This document shows positions 1-7,564 of a stretch of 21,030 nucleotides of DNA, in pieces. The first letter of the stretch is position 1, and each line of letters begins with the position of its first letter. Origin of the DNA: a virus. A program made the translations under genes and the position numbers. The notes below the pieces were generated by a model. The model was not told the origin of the DNA and did not search any database. It saw only the letters and a program-made list of their open reading frames with translations. The stretch is from positions 1-21,030 of IMG/VR virus record IMGVR_UViG_3300009091_000692. One strand, 5' to 3'.

Positions 1-1593
1 GGCCTGCTCACGAGCCGCGATGCCTTCGGTCTCTGGGAGGCGACGCCAGCGCAGCGAGCGGCATGCCGGGTGGTGGATGGGCTTCCCCTTGGCGAGCTCG
101 CCGACGATCCCGACGTCGTGGAGCTCCTGGGGGGCCCCGAGTCCTTGGCGGCCATCGAGCGGCATCGGGAGAATCGCGACACGCCCGGGTGCGGTCCGAA
201 GGAAGTCGCGTTCCTGGCCGCGATTCGAAGCGCCAAGACCATGCTGGCCTGTGCGGCCGCCGTCCGGATGACCCAAACCGTGGACGTGTCGGGCCTCAAG
301 CACGGCGAGATGCCGCGCGTCTCGGTCGTGAGCCTCAAGGTGGACGTCGCCGGCGCCGCCTACCGGATGCTGAAGGAGGCGATCCTCGCGTCCTCGGTTC
401 TGTCGGCCCTCGTCATCGGAACGCCAAAGGAGGACGCGATCCAGCTCCAGCACCCGAGTGGGCGGCCCATCGAGATCGCGGTGGTTGCTGGAGCCAGGGC
501 CGGCGCAGGCCTGGTCGCCCGGTGGAGTGCCGGCGTCATCTTCGACGAAGCGCCCCGCATGGTCGGGGCCGAGGACGGGGTCGTCAACCTAACGGACGCT
601 CGTAGCGCTGTTATCGGCCGGCTCTTGCCCGGCGCCCAGGCGCTCTACATCGGGAGCCCCTGGGCCCCGTTCGGTCCCGCTTACACCATGCACGAGGACC
701 ACTGGCGCGACCCGAAGCCAGAGGTCGTGGTGCTCAAGGGCACCGGGCCGATGCTCAACCCGACCTGGTGGACGCCCGAGCGTGCCGAGGCCCTGAAGAC
801 GGCTGATCCGGTCGCCTACCAGACCGACGTCCTAGCGAACTTCGCGGACCCCGAGTCGGGCATGTTCTGGGATGAGATGCTCAGAAACTGCACGCGCGAG
901 TCGCCGATCGAGATCGAGCCCCAATCGTTGCAGCACTACCAGGCCGCGATGGACCCGGCCACGCGCGGCAACTCGTGGACGCTTGGGGTCTGGACCTGCA
1001 CGGGCACCGAGGGGGCGCGCAAGAAGTTGCAGGTCGTGCTCGCCCGGCAGTGGACCGGCTCACGGCTCGCCCCCCTCGATTCCGAGCGGATCCTTCGCGA
1101 GATCGCGTCGATCTGCCACCGATACCGGATGTCGAGTTGCTGGACCGACCAGTGGTCCGTCGACGCCCTTAGAACGACGGCGCGTCGGTGCGGGATCGGG
1201 CTTGCCGAGGAGACCATGAGCGGTCCCCGCAAGGTCGAACTCGCGCAGCTCCTGAAGCTCCACTGCGAGTCGCGCGACCTCGACTTGCCGCCCATCCCGA
1301 TCCTGTCCGAGGACCTGAAGCGACTCCGCAAGCGCATCACCCAGGAGGGTATCCAGATCGTGCTGCCCCGCACCGGCGACGGTCGGCACTGCGACTATGC
1401 CTCCATGATGCTGCTGCTCACGGCTCATGAGCCGCGGGTGCCGGATGACCCGCCGATCACGGACGAGGAGTACCGGCGCACCGAACCACAACGGATCCGG
1501 GCTGCCGAAGCCCGAGCCGTCGACGAACGCAACCGCCAGCGATGGCAGCGCGGGGCCTACCAGATGATGCGCCGCGCCCTGCATCTGAGTTGA
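1..1593 (+). CDS. terL: Terminase large subunit, 5' end cut off by window
   Basis: This is the ATP-driven motor and nuclease that cuts phage DNA and pumps it into the procapsid through the portal. The frame is open from base 1. A GTG at 70 could serve as a start, but the codons before it (…FGLWEATPAQRAACRVVDG) read like the conserved N-terminus of large terminases, so I treat the gene as truncated by the window edge. Visible motifs: a divergent P-loop FLAAIRSAKT (bases 211-240), Walker B VIFDE (Asp codon 544, Glu 547), a coupling-motif-like YIGSPW near 645, and three acidic positions expected of the RNase H-like nuclease: Asp in AMDPA (952), Asp in WTDQW (1147) and Asp in HCDYA (1393). The C-terminus is Arg-rich. 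It lies directly upstream of head genes, as is usual. Sure of the family; the exact subgroup is not determined. Confidence 0.9.
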   Translation, partial: GLLTSRDAFGLWEATPAQRAACRVVDGLPLGELADDPDVVELLGGPESLAAIERHRENRDTPGCGPKEVAFLAAIRSAKTMLACAAAVRMTQTVDVSGLKHGEMPRVSVVSLKVDVAGAAYRMLKEAILASSVLSALVIGTPKEDAIQLQHPSGRPIEIAVVAGARAGAGLVARWSAGVIFDEAPRMVGAEDGVVNLTDARSAVIGRLLPGAQALYIGSPWAPFGPAYTMHEDHWRDPKPEVVVLKGTGPMLNPTWWTPERAEALKTADPVAYQTDVLANFADPESGMFWDEMLRNCTRESPIEIEPQSLQHYQAAMDPATRGNSWTLGVWTCTGTEGARKKLQVVLARQWTGSRLAPLDSERILREIASICHRYRMSSCWTDQWSVDALRTTARRCGIGLAEETMSGPRKVELAQLLKLHCESRDLDLPPIPILSEDLKRLRKRITQEGIQIVLPRTGDGRHCDYASMMLLLTAHEPRVPDDPPITDEEYRRTEPQRIRAAEARAVDERNRQRWQRGAYQMMRRALHLS

Positions 1594-1600
1594 GGTACCC

Positions 1601-1945
1601 ATGCCGCCAAATCCGCAAAAAGCCGAACCCGCGATCAACAAGCTGATCGAAGCACTGCCAAAGCCAGACGTCGCCACACCCATTGATTGGATCGACGGGG
1701 AAATCGACTGCGACGCGCTCCAACTCGAGAAGCCCTACGGTTACCAGCAGGACGACGCCCTGGCCGTAGGAAGCGCTATTTCCAGCCGTCACGGCGTCAC
1801 GGGCAAGGTCGAGCGCATCGTGTGGGTAGCGGCGCGGGGCTATTTCCGGGTGCATCTGCGTTGCGCCGCGAATCCGGGCAAGGGACTCGCGTATGGGGAC
1901 GTCCGCTACCTCATCATTCCGCGTGGCGTGGCCACGACGAGGTGA
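1601..1945 (+). CDS. Hypothetical 114-residue protein between terminase and co-chaperonin
   Basis: I do not recognise this protein. It starts with ATG 7 bases after the terminase stop, and a GAGG (1592-1595) overlapping that stop serves as ribosome-binding site. The N-terminal third is Pro/Lys-containing and probably flexible. The middle is acidic (IDWIDGEIDCDAL). The C-terminal half (about residues 55-108) alternates hydrophobic and basic residues like a small beta-barrel: GKVERIVWVAARGYFRVHLR, then YGDVRYLIIP. There is no signal peptide or membrane segment. Its place inside the packaging/head operon, with an AGGTGA at its end serving the next gene, supports translation in the same late transcript. 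A role in head assembly is only a guess from position. Confidence 0.7.
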   Translation: MPPNPQKAEPAINKLIEALPKPDVATPIDWIDGEIDCDALQLEKPYGYQQDDALAVGSAISSRHGVTGKVERIVWVAARGYFRVHLRCAANPGKGLAYGDVRYLIIPRGVATTR

Positions 1946-1948
1946 ATC

Positions 1949-2383
1949 ATGGGAACGCTCAAGGCCTATGCCGACAATGTCATTCTGTTGCTCGAGCCCG
2001 AGCCGACGAAGATCGGGAGTTTCTGGATAGCCCCCAAGCAGAACGTGCGTGGCTCGCGCACCGCACGCGTCCTGTCCTCGGGTCCCGGCTACCACCGTGA
2101 GCCGAGCTACAGCAACCCGCAGGGCGTCTTCATCGAAAACCAGGTGAAGCCCGGGGACCGGGTGATCGTGGACGCGCTGGCGGGCCAGAACTATCAACTG
2201 GACCTTTCTGTGCCGCGCCACAACAAGGACCAGGAGTTCAAGGATCTCTTGGGCGACAAGGGCGAATTCCGCATCGTGCGCGAGGCCGAGATCCTGGCGC
2301 TGATCGACGATGACGTGGTGGATGCGGAGACGGTTCCGATGACCAATGAAGTCACGCGGTTCGGTCCGCAGGCGAGGCCGTGA
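1949..2383 (+). CDS. GroES-like phage co-chaperonin
   Basis: Likely a Cpn10/GroES-family co-chaperonin that would cap host GroEL and help fold phage proteins. The 144-residue product follows the GroES pattern: DNVILLLEPEP for the first barrel strands, a loop with the hydrophobic trio FWI (residues 25-27) where GroES has its GroEL-binding IVL mobile loop, ARVLSSGPG, then VKPGDRVIVD, and the typical end FRIVREAEILALID. E. coli GroES has 97 residues. The extra length comes from an insertion before the last strands (about residues 80-108) and an acidic tail of about 20 residues. AGGTGA at 1940-1945 gives a good ribosome-binding site. The position between terminase and portal suggests a role in capsid folding, comparable in principle to T4 gp31, but this is inference. 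Confidence 0.8.
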   Translation: MGTLKAYADNVILLLEPEPTKIGSFWIAPKQNVRGSRTARVLSSGPGYHREPSYSNPQGVFIENQVKPGDRVIVDALAGQNYQLDLSVPRHNKDQEFKDLLGDKGEFRIVREAEILALIDDDVVDAETVPMTNEVTRFGPQARP

Positions 2384-2384
2384 G

Positions 2385-4283
2385 ATGCCCAATCTGAAAA
2401 CGCTACACGAGAAACCGTGGCACCGCCTTCCCGTCTCCGAGATGGGCGACGCGGTCCAGCGGATCATCGAGGGCTACAAGAAGGAGCAGGCGGGGCGACG
2501 CTCGGCCTACTCGCGCAACCTCGAGCTCTACGAGCAGATGCATCTGTCGGGCTACTCGGCGCATTCCTACTACGGGGCCAACACCGAGAAGCTCATGAGC
2601 TTCGAACGCGACCGGCTCGGCATCGTTCGAAGCGCCATCGATTCCGCGGTCGCCAACATCTTCGCGCCCCAGAAACCCAAGCCCCAATGGCAGACCCTGG
2701 GAGCCACCTGGGAAGTACGGCGCCGAGCGTACAAACTCGATCGGGTGTGCGAAGGGATCCTGAATCAACGCCAGGAACCGTTCTGCAACATGTGGGCGTT
2801 CATGATCGACACGATGTACGACACTGCCACGCAGGGAGCGGTCGCCATCAAGGTCATGTCGGATCGGGTGCGCAAGCGCATCGTCCACCGCAACATCCCG
2901 ACTCCCGACATCTTCGTTGATCCGTCGGCGGGGCGCTTGCCTCAGGATTGGTTCCAGGTCGAGCCCTGCGACCTCAGCGTTGCACAAGAACTCTTTCCCA
3001 AGCATGCCCAGAAGCTCGAGGGAGCCAAAGACTACGAGTGGTTCGGATCCGCGCGCCAGAGCAGTATCAGGGCCTCGCGGGAGATCGAGCTCGGATACGC
3101 GTGGCGACTGCCGACCGGGCCCGACAAGCCGGGGAAGTGGTGCGTCGTGGCCAACGGAACCGTCCTCGACTCAGGGGACTGGGTCGCGCCGGCGCCTCCG
3201 TTCGTCTTTGGCTACTGGCAACGCCATCGCGCCGGCATCTGGGGCAGTGGCCTCGCGTTCCTGATGGGGGCGCAGGCACAGAAAGCCGGGGAGCTCGACG
3301 AACGTCTGACGATCAGAGAGGAGATCGCGAGCGGAAAGTACATTTGGTACAGGCCAGGATCTATCAATCCTGACAGCCTAGCCATGAACGATCCAAAGAT
3401 GGCCGTCCCGGTGGAAGACGGGAAGGAATATCCCCAGGAGAGTCTCAGCCTACCCTTCGCGCCCATGGAGCTTGACTTTCGCAACGTGAAGGTGCGGGAC
3501 ACCTGGGACTCGGTCGGCATCAGCCAAGTGAGTGCGGCGGCGCGTCGGGAACCAGGCATCGAGTCGGGGGTCGCCCAGATGACGCTCAACGACACGAAGG
3601 ACGGGCGTCATCTGCCCGAGGCACAGCGCTACGAGCAGATGTATGTCGACTTCGCGCACCAATGGGTGTGGAGACTGCGCGAATTGGCCGCCAACGATCC
3701 CGACATGGTCGTTCAGTATCCCAACGGCTCGCTGCTACGCGAGGTCAAGTGGGCGGACGTCGACGTCGAGGACGAGAAGGCCGCTGTTACGGTGGCCCCG
3801 GCTTCCAGCCTGCCGCATGACCCGTGGGGCCGCCAGCAGATGGTTCAGGCCCTGCGCGAGGGCAACATCATCTCGCAGGCCACGGCGAAGACGCTCATCG
3901 GGTGGCCGGACCTCGACAGCGAGCTGCAAACCGACAACGCCGAGACCCAGTACATCGACGCGCTGATCGAGCTCTACACGAATGCCGAAGAGGCGTCGTG
4001 GGACGCCACTCAGTACCAGGCGCCCGAGGGGTTCATCACGAACAAACTCGGCGCGCTGACTCGATTCGGCAGCGCGTGGTTCCGCATCAAGACCGACCAG
4101 ATCTCGCTGCCGCCCGAGGAGAAAGCGAAGGCGGAGTTCTGCTGCGGTTTGCTCGTACGCTACATCCAAGAACTCAGTGCCCTGTTGCCACCCGTCGAAC
4201 CGCTCAAGGGTGGGGCCACGGCGCCTGACATGCTCGCCCAGACGGCGCCCCAGGTTGCTGCCGCCGGAGCCGGAGGAATGTGA
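2385..4283 (+). CDS. Portal (head-tail connector) protein
   Basis: Portal proteins form the dodecameric ring at one capsid vertex through which terminase pumps DNA and to which the tail attaches. I chose ATG 2385, one base after the preceding stop, giving 632 residues starting MPNLKTLHEKPW. An in-frame ATG at 2346 would add 13 Arg-rich residues read through the co-chaperonin gene. Family-like features: an N-terminal helix with YSRNLELYEQMHLSGY, the SFERDRLGIVRSAIDSAVANI helix (about 72-92), and the block NIPTPDIFVDP … LPQDWFQVEP (about 168-195), which resembles podovirus portals where the strand motif ends in 'DP' before a 'P.....V' stretch. A long helical part near 415-440 (VDFAHQWVWRLREL) and an Ala/Gly-rich C-terminus follow. 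Position between terminase and scaffold supports the call. Confidence 0.85.
   Translation: MPNLKTLHEKPWHRLPVSEMGDAVQRIIEGYKKEQAGRRSAYSRNLELYEQMHLSGYSAHSYYGANTEKLMSFERDRLGIVRSAIDSAVANIFAPQKPKPQWQTLGATWEVRRRAYKLDRVCEGILNQRQEPFCNMWAFMIDTMYDTATQGAVAIKVMSDRVRKRIVHRNIPTPDIFVDPSAGRLPQDWFQVEPCDLSVAQELFPKHAQKLEGAKDYEWFGSARQSSIRASREIELGYAWRLPTGPDKPGKWCVVANGTVLDSGDWVAPAPPFVFGYWQRHRAGIWGSGLAFLMGAQAQKAGELDERLTIREEIASGKYIWYRPGSINPDSLAMNDPKMAVPVEDGKEYPQESLSLPFAPMELDFRNVKVRDTWDSVGISQVSAAARREPGIESGVAQMTLNDTKDGRHLPEAQRYEQMYVDFAHQWVWRLRELAANDPDMVVQYPNGSLLREVKWADVDVEDEKAAVTVAPASSLPHDPWGRQQMVQALREGNIISQATAKTLIGWPDLDSELQTDNAETQYIDALIELYTNAEEASWDATQYQAPEGFITNKLGALTRFGSAWFRIKTDQISLPPEEKAKAEFCCGLLVRYIQELSALLPPVEPLKGGATAPDMLAQTAPQVAAAGAGGM
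4272..4277 (+). promoter_or_regulatory. Strong Shine-Dalgarno that fixes the scaffold start
   Basis: GGAGGA ends 5 bases before ATG 4283. This favours ATG 4283, which overlaps the portal stop as TGATG, over the in-frame GTG at 4280, which would be only 2 bases away. Confidence 0.7.
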
Positions 4284-5452
4284 TGGAAGAGCCTATCGTC
4301 CAGACCCAGGCTGAGCCGCCGCTTTCTGCGCCCAAGGACGCTCCGGTGCCGCCGGAGACGCGGGGCCGCAAAGAGGAAACATTCGCGGAGAAGTGGGCAA
4401 GACACGGGGGCAACCTCGATGACCTCGGCGGAAACAAGAAGGAGGCCGCGCCTGCCGAGGCGTCACCCGAGACGCCCGAGGACAAACCAACCGAACCCAC
4501 GAAGGCTCCAGGCGCGCCCGCCGAAGAGACTCTGGAGCCCGCTGCGGCGACAAATGCGAAGCTCGCTCAGATCAAGGAGCTCGCCAAGGAACTCGGACTC
4601 GCATTCGACGGCGGCCGTGTCATGTCGGGGGAGCGGCAACAGTTCCGGGAGGCTCAACGCAAGCACAAGGCGCACATCGAGCAGCAGCGGGCCGAGGCCG
4701 AACGCGAAATCCAGGAGCACCGCCAGGGGCTGGCGCAGGAACTCGAGACGGCTACCAAGCTCTTCAAGGCACGCGATGACGGCGACTGGAACGGACTCGC
4801 CCAGGTCCTGGGCTTCGAGGACTACAACGCGATGCAGCGCGAGGTGGCGACCCGGGTCAGCGATCCGAACTATCGCAGGATGCGCGAGCTCGAAGAATGG
4901 AGGGCCAAGCAAGAGCAGGCCGAACAGGAACGCCAGCAGCGCGAGGAGCAGACCCGGATCGAGCAAGAGCAGAAGAAGGCGGTCGACGACTACATGGTCC
5001 AGTTGGCCGACCACATGAGCCAATCCGACCACCGCATTCTCAAGGCACTTGGGAGGCAACGGTTCTTTCTGAACGCGGTGCACGCCATCCAGCGGGACCA
5101 GTTCGACGGCTCGAGCACCGTCACGCCGGAGCAGGCGCTCACGATGACGGCCCCCGGGTCGACCGTCCCACTCGATCAGGAGCTTCGGTCGATCTACGGC
5201 GTGCTGCACCAGGCCTATGGCGAAGAGGCTGCCGCGGCGCCGACTCCGTCACCTTCCCAGATCACGAAGAAAGACAAGGACGCGGCTGACGCGAGCACGG
5301 TAAAGAGCGCGCCCGTGCCGCCGTCGGGCACCACCGAAGCGTCGGCACCCCGCAAAGCGCCGACCGATCGGCGCGAGTTCGCCAAATGGATGCAGCAGAG
5401 GCTCGAGGATGAGGAGCTACGGGAACGACTGGCCCAGAGGTCAATCCCCTAG
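4283..5452 (+). CDS. Capsid scaffolding protein (probable)
   Basis: Probable internal scaffold that guides capsid protein into a procapsid and later leaves. The call rests on position between portal and capsid genes and on composition. The 389 residues are highly charged and largely helical. The N-terminal part is Pro/Glu/Ala-rich and disordered. Two coiled-coil stretches rich in Glu, Gln, Arg and Lys lie at about 114-165 (GERQQFREAQRKHKAHIEQQ) and 200-240 (EWRAKQEQAEQERQQREEQT). A Pro/Ser/Thr linker near 315-360 leads to a short charged C-terminal helix pair (REFAKWMQQRLEDEELRERL) of the sort that binds coat protein in other scaffolds. No protease motif is evident. The start overlaps the portal stop (TGATG), suggesting coupled translation. 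The primary sequence of scaffolds is poorly conserved, so the call is by context. Confidence 0.75.
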   Translation: MEEPIVQTQAEPPLSAPKDAPVPPETRGRKEETFAEKWARHGGNLDDLGGNKKEAAPAEASPETPEDKPTEPTKAPGAPAEETLEPAAATNAKLAQIKELAKELGLAFDGGRVMSGERQQFREAQRKHKAHIEQQRAEAEREIQEHRQGLAQELETATKLFKARDDGDWNGLAQVLGFEDYNAMQREVATRVSDPNYRRMRELEEWRAKQEQAEQERQQREEQTRIEQEQKKAVDDYMVQLADHMSQSDHRILKALGRQRFFLNAVHAIQRDQFDGSSTVTPEQALTMTAPGSTVPLDQELRSIYGVLHQAYGEEAAAAPTPSPSQITKKDKDAADASTVKSAPVPPSGTTEASAPRKAPTDRREFAKWMQQRLEDEELRERLAQRSIP

Positions 5453-5466
5453 GAACAAATCAATCG

Positions 5467-5501
5467 CCCGGGTGGGTAACCTACTTGACGACCGACCCGG
5501 G
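5467..5501 (+). other. GC-rich hairpin after scaffold gene
   Basis: CCCGGGT (5467-5473) pairs with ACCCGGG (5495-5501). After one G-G mismatch, GGT pairs with ACC, leaving a 13-base loop. No T-run follows, so it is not a classical intrinsic terminator. A processing or stability element, or partial attenuator, is possible. Confidence 0.45.
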
Positions 5502-5516
5502 CCCTGTCAGCATTGG

Positions 5517-5545
5517 TTCAGATGCAGCGTCCAGGCGCCTATACC
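5517..5545 (+). promoter_or_regulatory. Weak sigma-70-like promoter candidate for capsid gene
   Basis: TTCAGA (5517-5522, four of six matches to TTGACA) is separated by 17 bases from TATACC (5540-5545, four of six matches to TATAAT). Transcription would start near 5552, about 80 bases upstream of the capsid ATG and at the second hairpin. Chance matches of this quality are common, and the phage's own promoter type is unknown. Confidence 0.2.
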
Positions 5546-5550
5546 TGTGA

Positions 5551-5568
5551 AGACTGTCCGGGCAGTCT
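5551..5568 (+). other. Small perfect hairpin in capsid mRNA leader
   Basis: AGACTG (5551-5556) and CAGTCT (5563-5568) form a six-base-pair stem around TCCGGG. A T-G wobble could close a CCGG tetraloop. It lies 63 bases upstream of the chosen capsid start. It is not followed by a T-run. Confidence 0.4.
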
Positions 5569-5631
5569 GCCAGCAATCCGCACTAGATGTGGGTGCTGGA
5601 GCCCCGAGCGACCTCAGACCTGGGGACGTTC

Positions 5632-6879
5632 ATGGGTTCCACAACCACAACGTATGCAGCGCTCCTGAAAGAGCGCTATCTGGATTCTGATGTAGTCGAA
5701 AAACTGACCTATCCCCAAAACCCGCTGCTCGGGAGACTCCAGAAGCGCGGGGACACGGGGATGGTGGGCTCGAGTCTGCCGGTCCCGATTCTGCTCGGTC
5801 TGCCGCAGGGCGTGTCGAGTAGCTTCACGGAGGCGCAGACCCACGCGACCAACATCGTCGCCGATGAGTGGATCATCACGGCCGGCGACTACTACGGGGT
5901 CGTCAAGATTGGCCAAAAGGTGCTCGAGGCCAGCCGCACCAACCGCGGCGCGTTCCTCGAGAACAAGACGACCGAGATCGATGGTCTGTACGAGCAAGCC
6001 GGCGAAGCTCTGTCGATCTACACGTGGGGCAACGGTGGCAACGCACTCGGCAGGATCGCGACGCTGTCGACCAACGACATCGTCCTGACGCAACCGAGTG
6101 ACTCGGCCAACTTCGAGCTGAACATGGAGGTCATGGCATGCGCCGACGATGGGTCGGTGACGACGCATGCAGTGAGGACCGGTCACAGCACTGTTGACGT
6201 CATCAATCGAGCGCTTGGGGCCCTCACGATCACGGCCTCCGACATCACGAGCCTTGCCGCCGGAGACTACCTGTTCCGCAACGGTGACTTCTACGGCGAT
6301 CAGGGGTCAATCGTCATCAAGGGCGTTCAGTGCTTCGTCACCGCGACCGACAGTCCGATGGCGCTCTGGGGCATCGCGGCGGCGACCCGCGACAACGATC
6401 CGCAGCGCTACGCGGGATGCCGCGTCGATCCGGCGAAGCTCTACGGGAAGAGCATCGAACAGCGCATCAAGCTCCTGATGGCGCAGATGACCGGCACCTT
6501 CAAAGCGAAGGCACCGACCTCCGGATACATGCACCCCGAGGACTTCCTGCTGCTCGAGACCGAGCTCCAGGCGCGTGGCGTTCGGGCGCTCGAGGATCCG
6601 GACACGAAGTTCGGATACACGAAGATCGATTGCATGACGGCGGCCGGGCGGCTGCCGATCTACACGGATCGCCATTGCCCGCGCGGCACGTTCTTCGCGT
6701 TCCGCGATGAGAACTGGTGGATCAGCAGCATGGGCGAGCTTCTGCACCCGCAGAACTCGGACGGCAACGAGATCCTCCGTATGTACAACAGCACCGACCT
6801 GGAGTTCCGCCTCCTCAGCTTCCCACTTCTCGCGTGCAACGCTCCGAAGAACTCCGGCCGTGTGACCCTCGACTCCTAG
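5632..6879 (+). CDS. Major capsid protein (probable)
   Basis: Probable main shell protein, by position after portal and scaffold and by its N-terminus. I chose ATG 5632 (415 residues, MGSTTTTYAALLKERY…) because GGGGAC lies just upstream and the protein begins with the 'YAALLKERY…VVEKLTYPQNPLL' block typical of capsid proteins in this kind of phage. An in-frame ATG at 5587 has no ribosome-binding site and directly follows a TAG. The central part (about 100-135, GDYYGVVKIGQKVLEASRTN then ENKTTEIDGLYEQAGEALS) reads like the long helix region of an HK97-type fold. A Thr/Asp-rich beta part and a helix with SIEQRIKLLMAQMTGTFK follow, and the C-terminal part contains RLPIYTDRHCPRGTFFAFRD. Family assignment below this level is not possible by eye. 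Confidence 0.8.
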   Translation: MGSTTTTYAALLKERYLDSDVVEKLTYPQNPLLGRLQKRGDTGMVGSSLPVPILLGLPQGVSSSFTEAQTHATNIVADEWIITAGDYYGVVKIGQKVLEASRTNRGAFLENKTTEIDGLYEQAGEALSIYTWGNGGNALGRIATLSTNDIVLTQPSDSANFELNMEVMACADDGSVTTHAVRTGHSTVDVINRALGALTITASDITSLAAGDYLFRNGDFYGDQGSIVIKGVQCFVTATDSPMALWGIAAATRDNDPQRYAGCRVDPAKLYGKSIEQRIKLLMAQMTGTFKAKAPTSGYMHPEDFLLLETELQARGVRALEDPDTKFGYTKIDCMTAAGRLPIYTDRHCPRGTFFAFRDENWWISSMGELLHPQNSDGNEILRMYNSTDLEFRLLSFPLLACNAPKNSGRVTLDS

Positions 6880-6889
6880 GAGGACGCAC

Positions 6890-7327
6890 ATGACCGTACC
6901 CCTGTTTCAATCTGAGGTCGCACAGTTCCCGCTGAACACGGCTGGACCCAAAGGTCAAAACGCGTTCGTCGCCATCCAACAGGTCCACTTCACGGGCCTA
7001 ACGGGACTCGTCGCTACCTGCTTCGGATTCAGTCCCCTGATCACGGCAACCCGAAGCTCGACCGGTGCCTATAACCTGTCGTTCCCGGCGGCGAAGCAGA
7101 TCTCGATCATCCCCAACATCCGCGGACCAACGGGGCTGGCCGACTACACCGCAAAGGTCTGCAACATCAACCAGTACAGCGGAACAGCGAAGCTCAACAT
7201 CACGAAGCCAGCAGGCCTGATTGCCTCGGGACACTCGGCTCCGTCGATGTCTCCGCAGGTCTGTAACCCGCCGTCTGGCATGTGCGTCGAACTGATGTTC
7301 TTCGTGCACCCCACGGTGGAGTACTGA
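6890..7327 (+). CDS. Small virion-type protein (possible capsid decoration)
   Basis: I do not recognise this 145-residue protein. AGGAGGA (6878-6884), overlapping the capsid stop, is a near-ideal ribosome-binding site 5 bases from the ATG, which suggests high expression. The sequence is poor in charged residues and looks beta-rich: FVAIQQVHFTGLTGLVATCF, TGAYNLSFPAAKQISIIPNI, AKVCNINQYSGTAKLNIT and CVELMFFVHPTVEY. It holds four cysteines (residues 44, 85, 123 and 130). There is no signal peptide or transmembrane helix. Position right after the capsid gene and strong translation fit a head decoration or other abundant head protein, but that is inference. Confidence 0.75.
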   Translation: MTVPLFQSEVAQFPLNTAGPKGQNAFVAIQQVHFTGLTGLVATCFGFSPLITATRSSTGAYNLSFPAAKQISIIPNIRGPTGLADYTAKVCNINQYSGTAKLNITKPAGLIASGHSAPSMSPQVCNPPSGMCVELMFFVHPTVEY

Positions 7328-7328
7328 G

Positions 7329-7562
7329 ATGCCCGACGACTTCGAGACGGCACTGCGGGAGGCCTGGCCCAACGAGGACTGGACCCCGGACAGGATCGGG
7401 GCAGCCCGCGAGGCCTTCCGCTTGTCGAGCGAACCCGAGCCTGAACTCGAAGAGGAAGGGATGGGTATGGGCCCCGAAGGGGGCCCAGGACCAAAGAAGG
7501 GTGCTGGTCTGGCGCTCATCTTCGGTGAACCCAAGAAACCCAAGTTGGCAGGAGGCAGATAG
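7329..7562 (+). CDS. Small acidic then Gly/Lys-rich protein, unknown
   Basis: A 77-residue product starting one base after the preceding stop. Residues 1-47 form an acidic, probably helical part (DDFETALREAWPNEDWTPDR … EPEPELEEEG). It is followed by a Gly/Met/Pro linker and a basic tail ending KKPKLAGGR. There is no recognised domain. Small acidic proteins are common between capsid and connector genes, and the tight spacing with both neighbours supports coding. The function is unknown. Confidence 0.55.
   Translation: MPDDFETALREAWPNEDWTPDRIGAAREAFRLSSEPEPELEEEGMGMGPEGGPGPKKGAGLALIFGEPKKPKLAGGR
7550..7555 (+). promoter_or_regulatory. Perfect Shine-Dalgarno for the 15-codon ORF
   Basis: AGGAGG lies 9 bases upstream of ATG 7565, inside the end of the previous gene. 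No other start codon lies within normal spacing, so this site is direct evidence for initiation at the tiny ORF. Confidence 0.6.
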
Positions 7563-7564
7563 CC

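Larger units (their letters stand above)
5453..5631 (+). other. Non-coding gap upstream of the capsid gene
   Basis: This is the only long gene-free stretch in the window (179 bases); all other gaps are 9 bases or fewer. It holds two inverted repeats (5467-5501 and 5551-5568) and a weak sigma-70-like promoter candidate (5517-5545). The last 45 bases are open in the capsid frame but look untranslated. Placed just before the most abundant virion protein, it is a plausible site for extra transcription, RNA processing or mRNA stabilisation. That function is inferred, not seen. Confidence 0.5.

Noticed and set aside
63-605. Plus-strand frame of 180 codons overlapping terminase
   Set aside because: Arg/Gly-rich out-of-frame translation, while the terminase frame carries the recognisable ATPase motifs in the same bases.
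2346-2384. Upstream ATG for the portal gene
   Set aside because: It would add 13 Arg-rich residues inside the co-chaperonin gene; ATG 2385 gives the normal one-base spacing and a portal-like start.
1457-2467. Minus-strand frame of 336 codons across terminase, small gene, co-chaperonin and portal
   Set aside because: It spans three gene boundaries of well-supported plus-strand genes and its translation shows no domain; a GC-rich shadow.
5467-5501. Intrinsic terminator between scaffold and capsid genes
   Set aside because: The stem is GC-rich but no T-run follows, and a full stop before the capsid gene would make little sense without a strong promoter after it.
5485-5513. TTGACG as a -35 box with a -10 box 17 bases downstream
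   Set aside because: The -10 position reads CAGCAT or similar, a poor match, and TTGACG lies in the loop of the first hairpin.
5587-5631. Upstream ATG for the capsid gene
   Set aside because: No ribosome-binding site, directly after an in-frame TAG, and ATG 5632 gives a typical capsid start.
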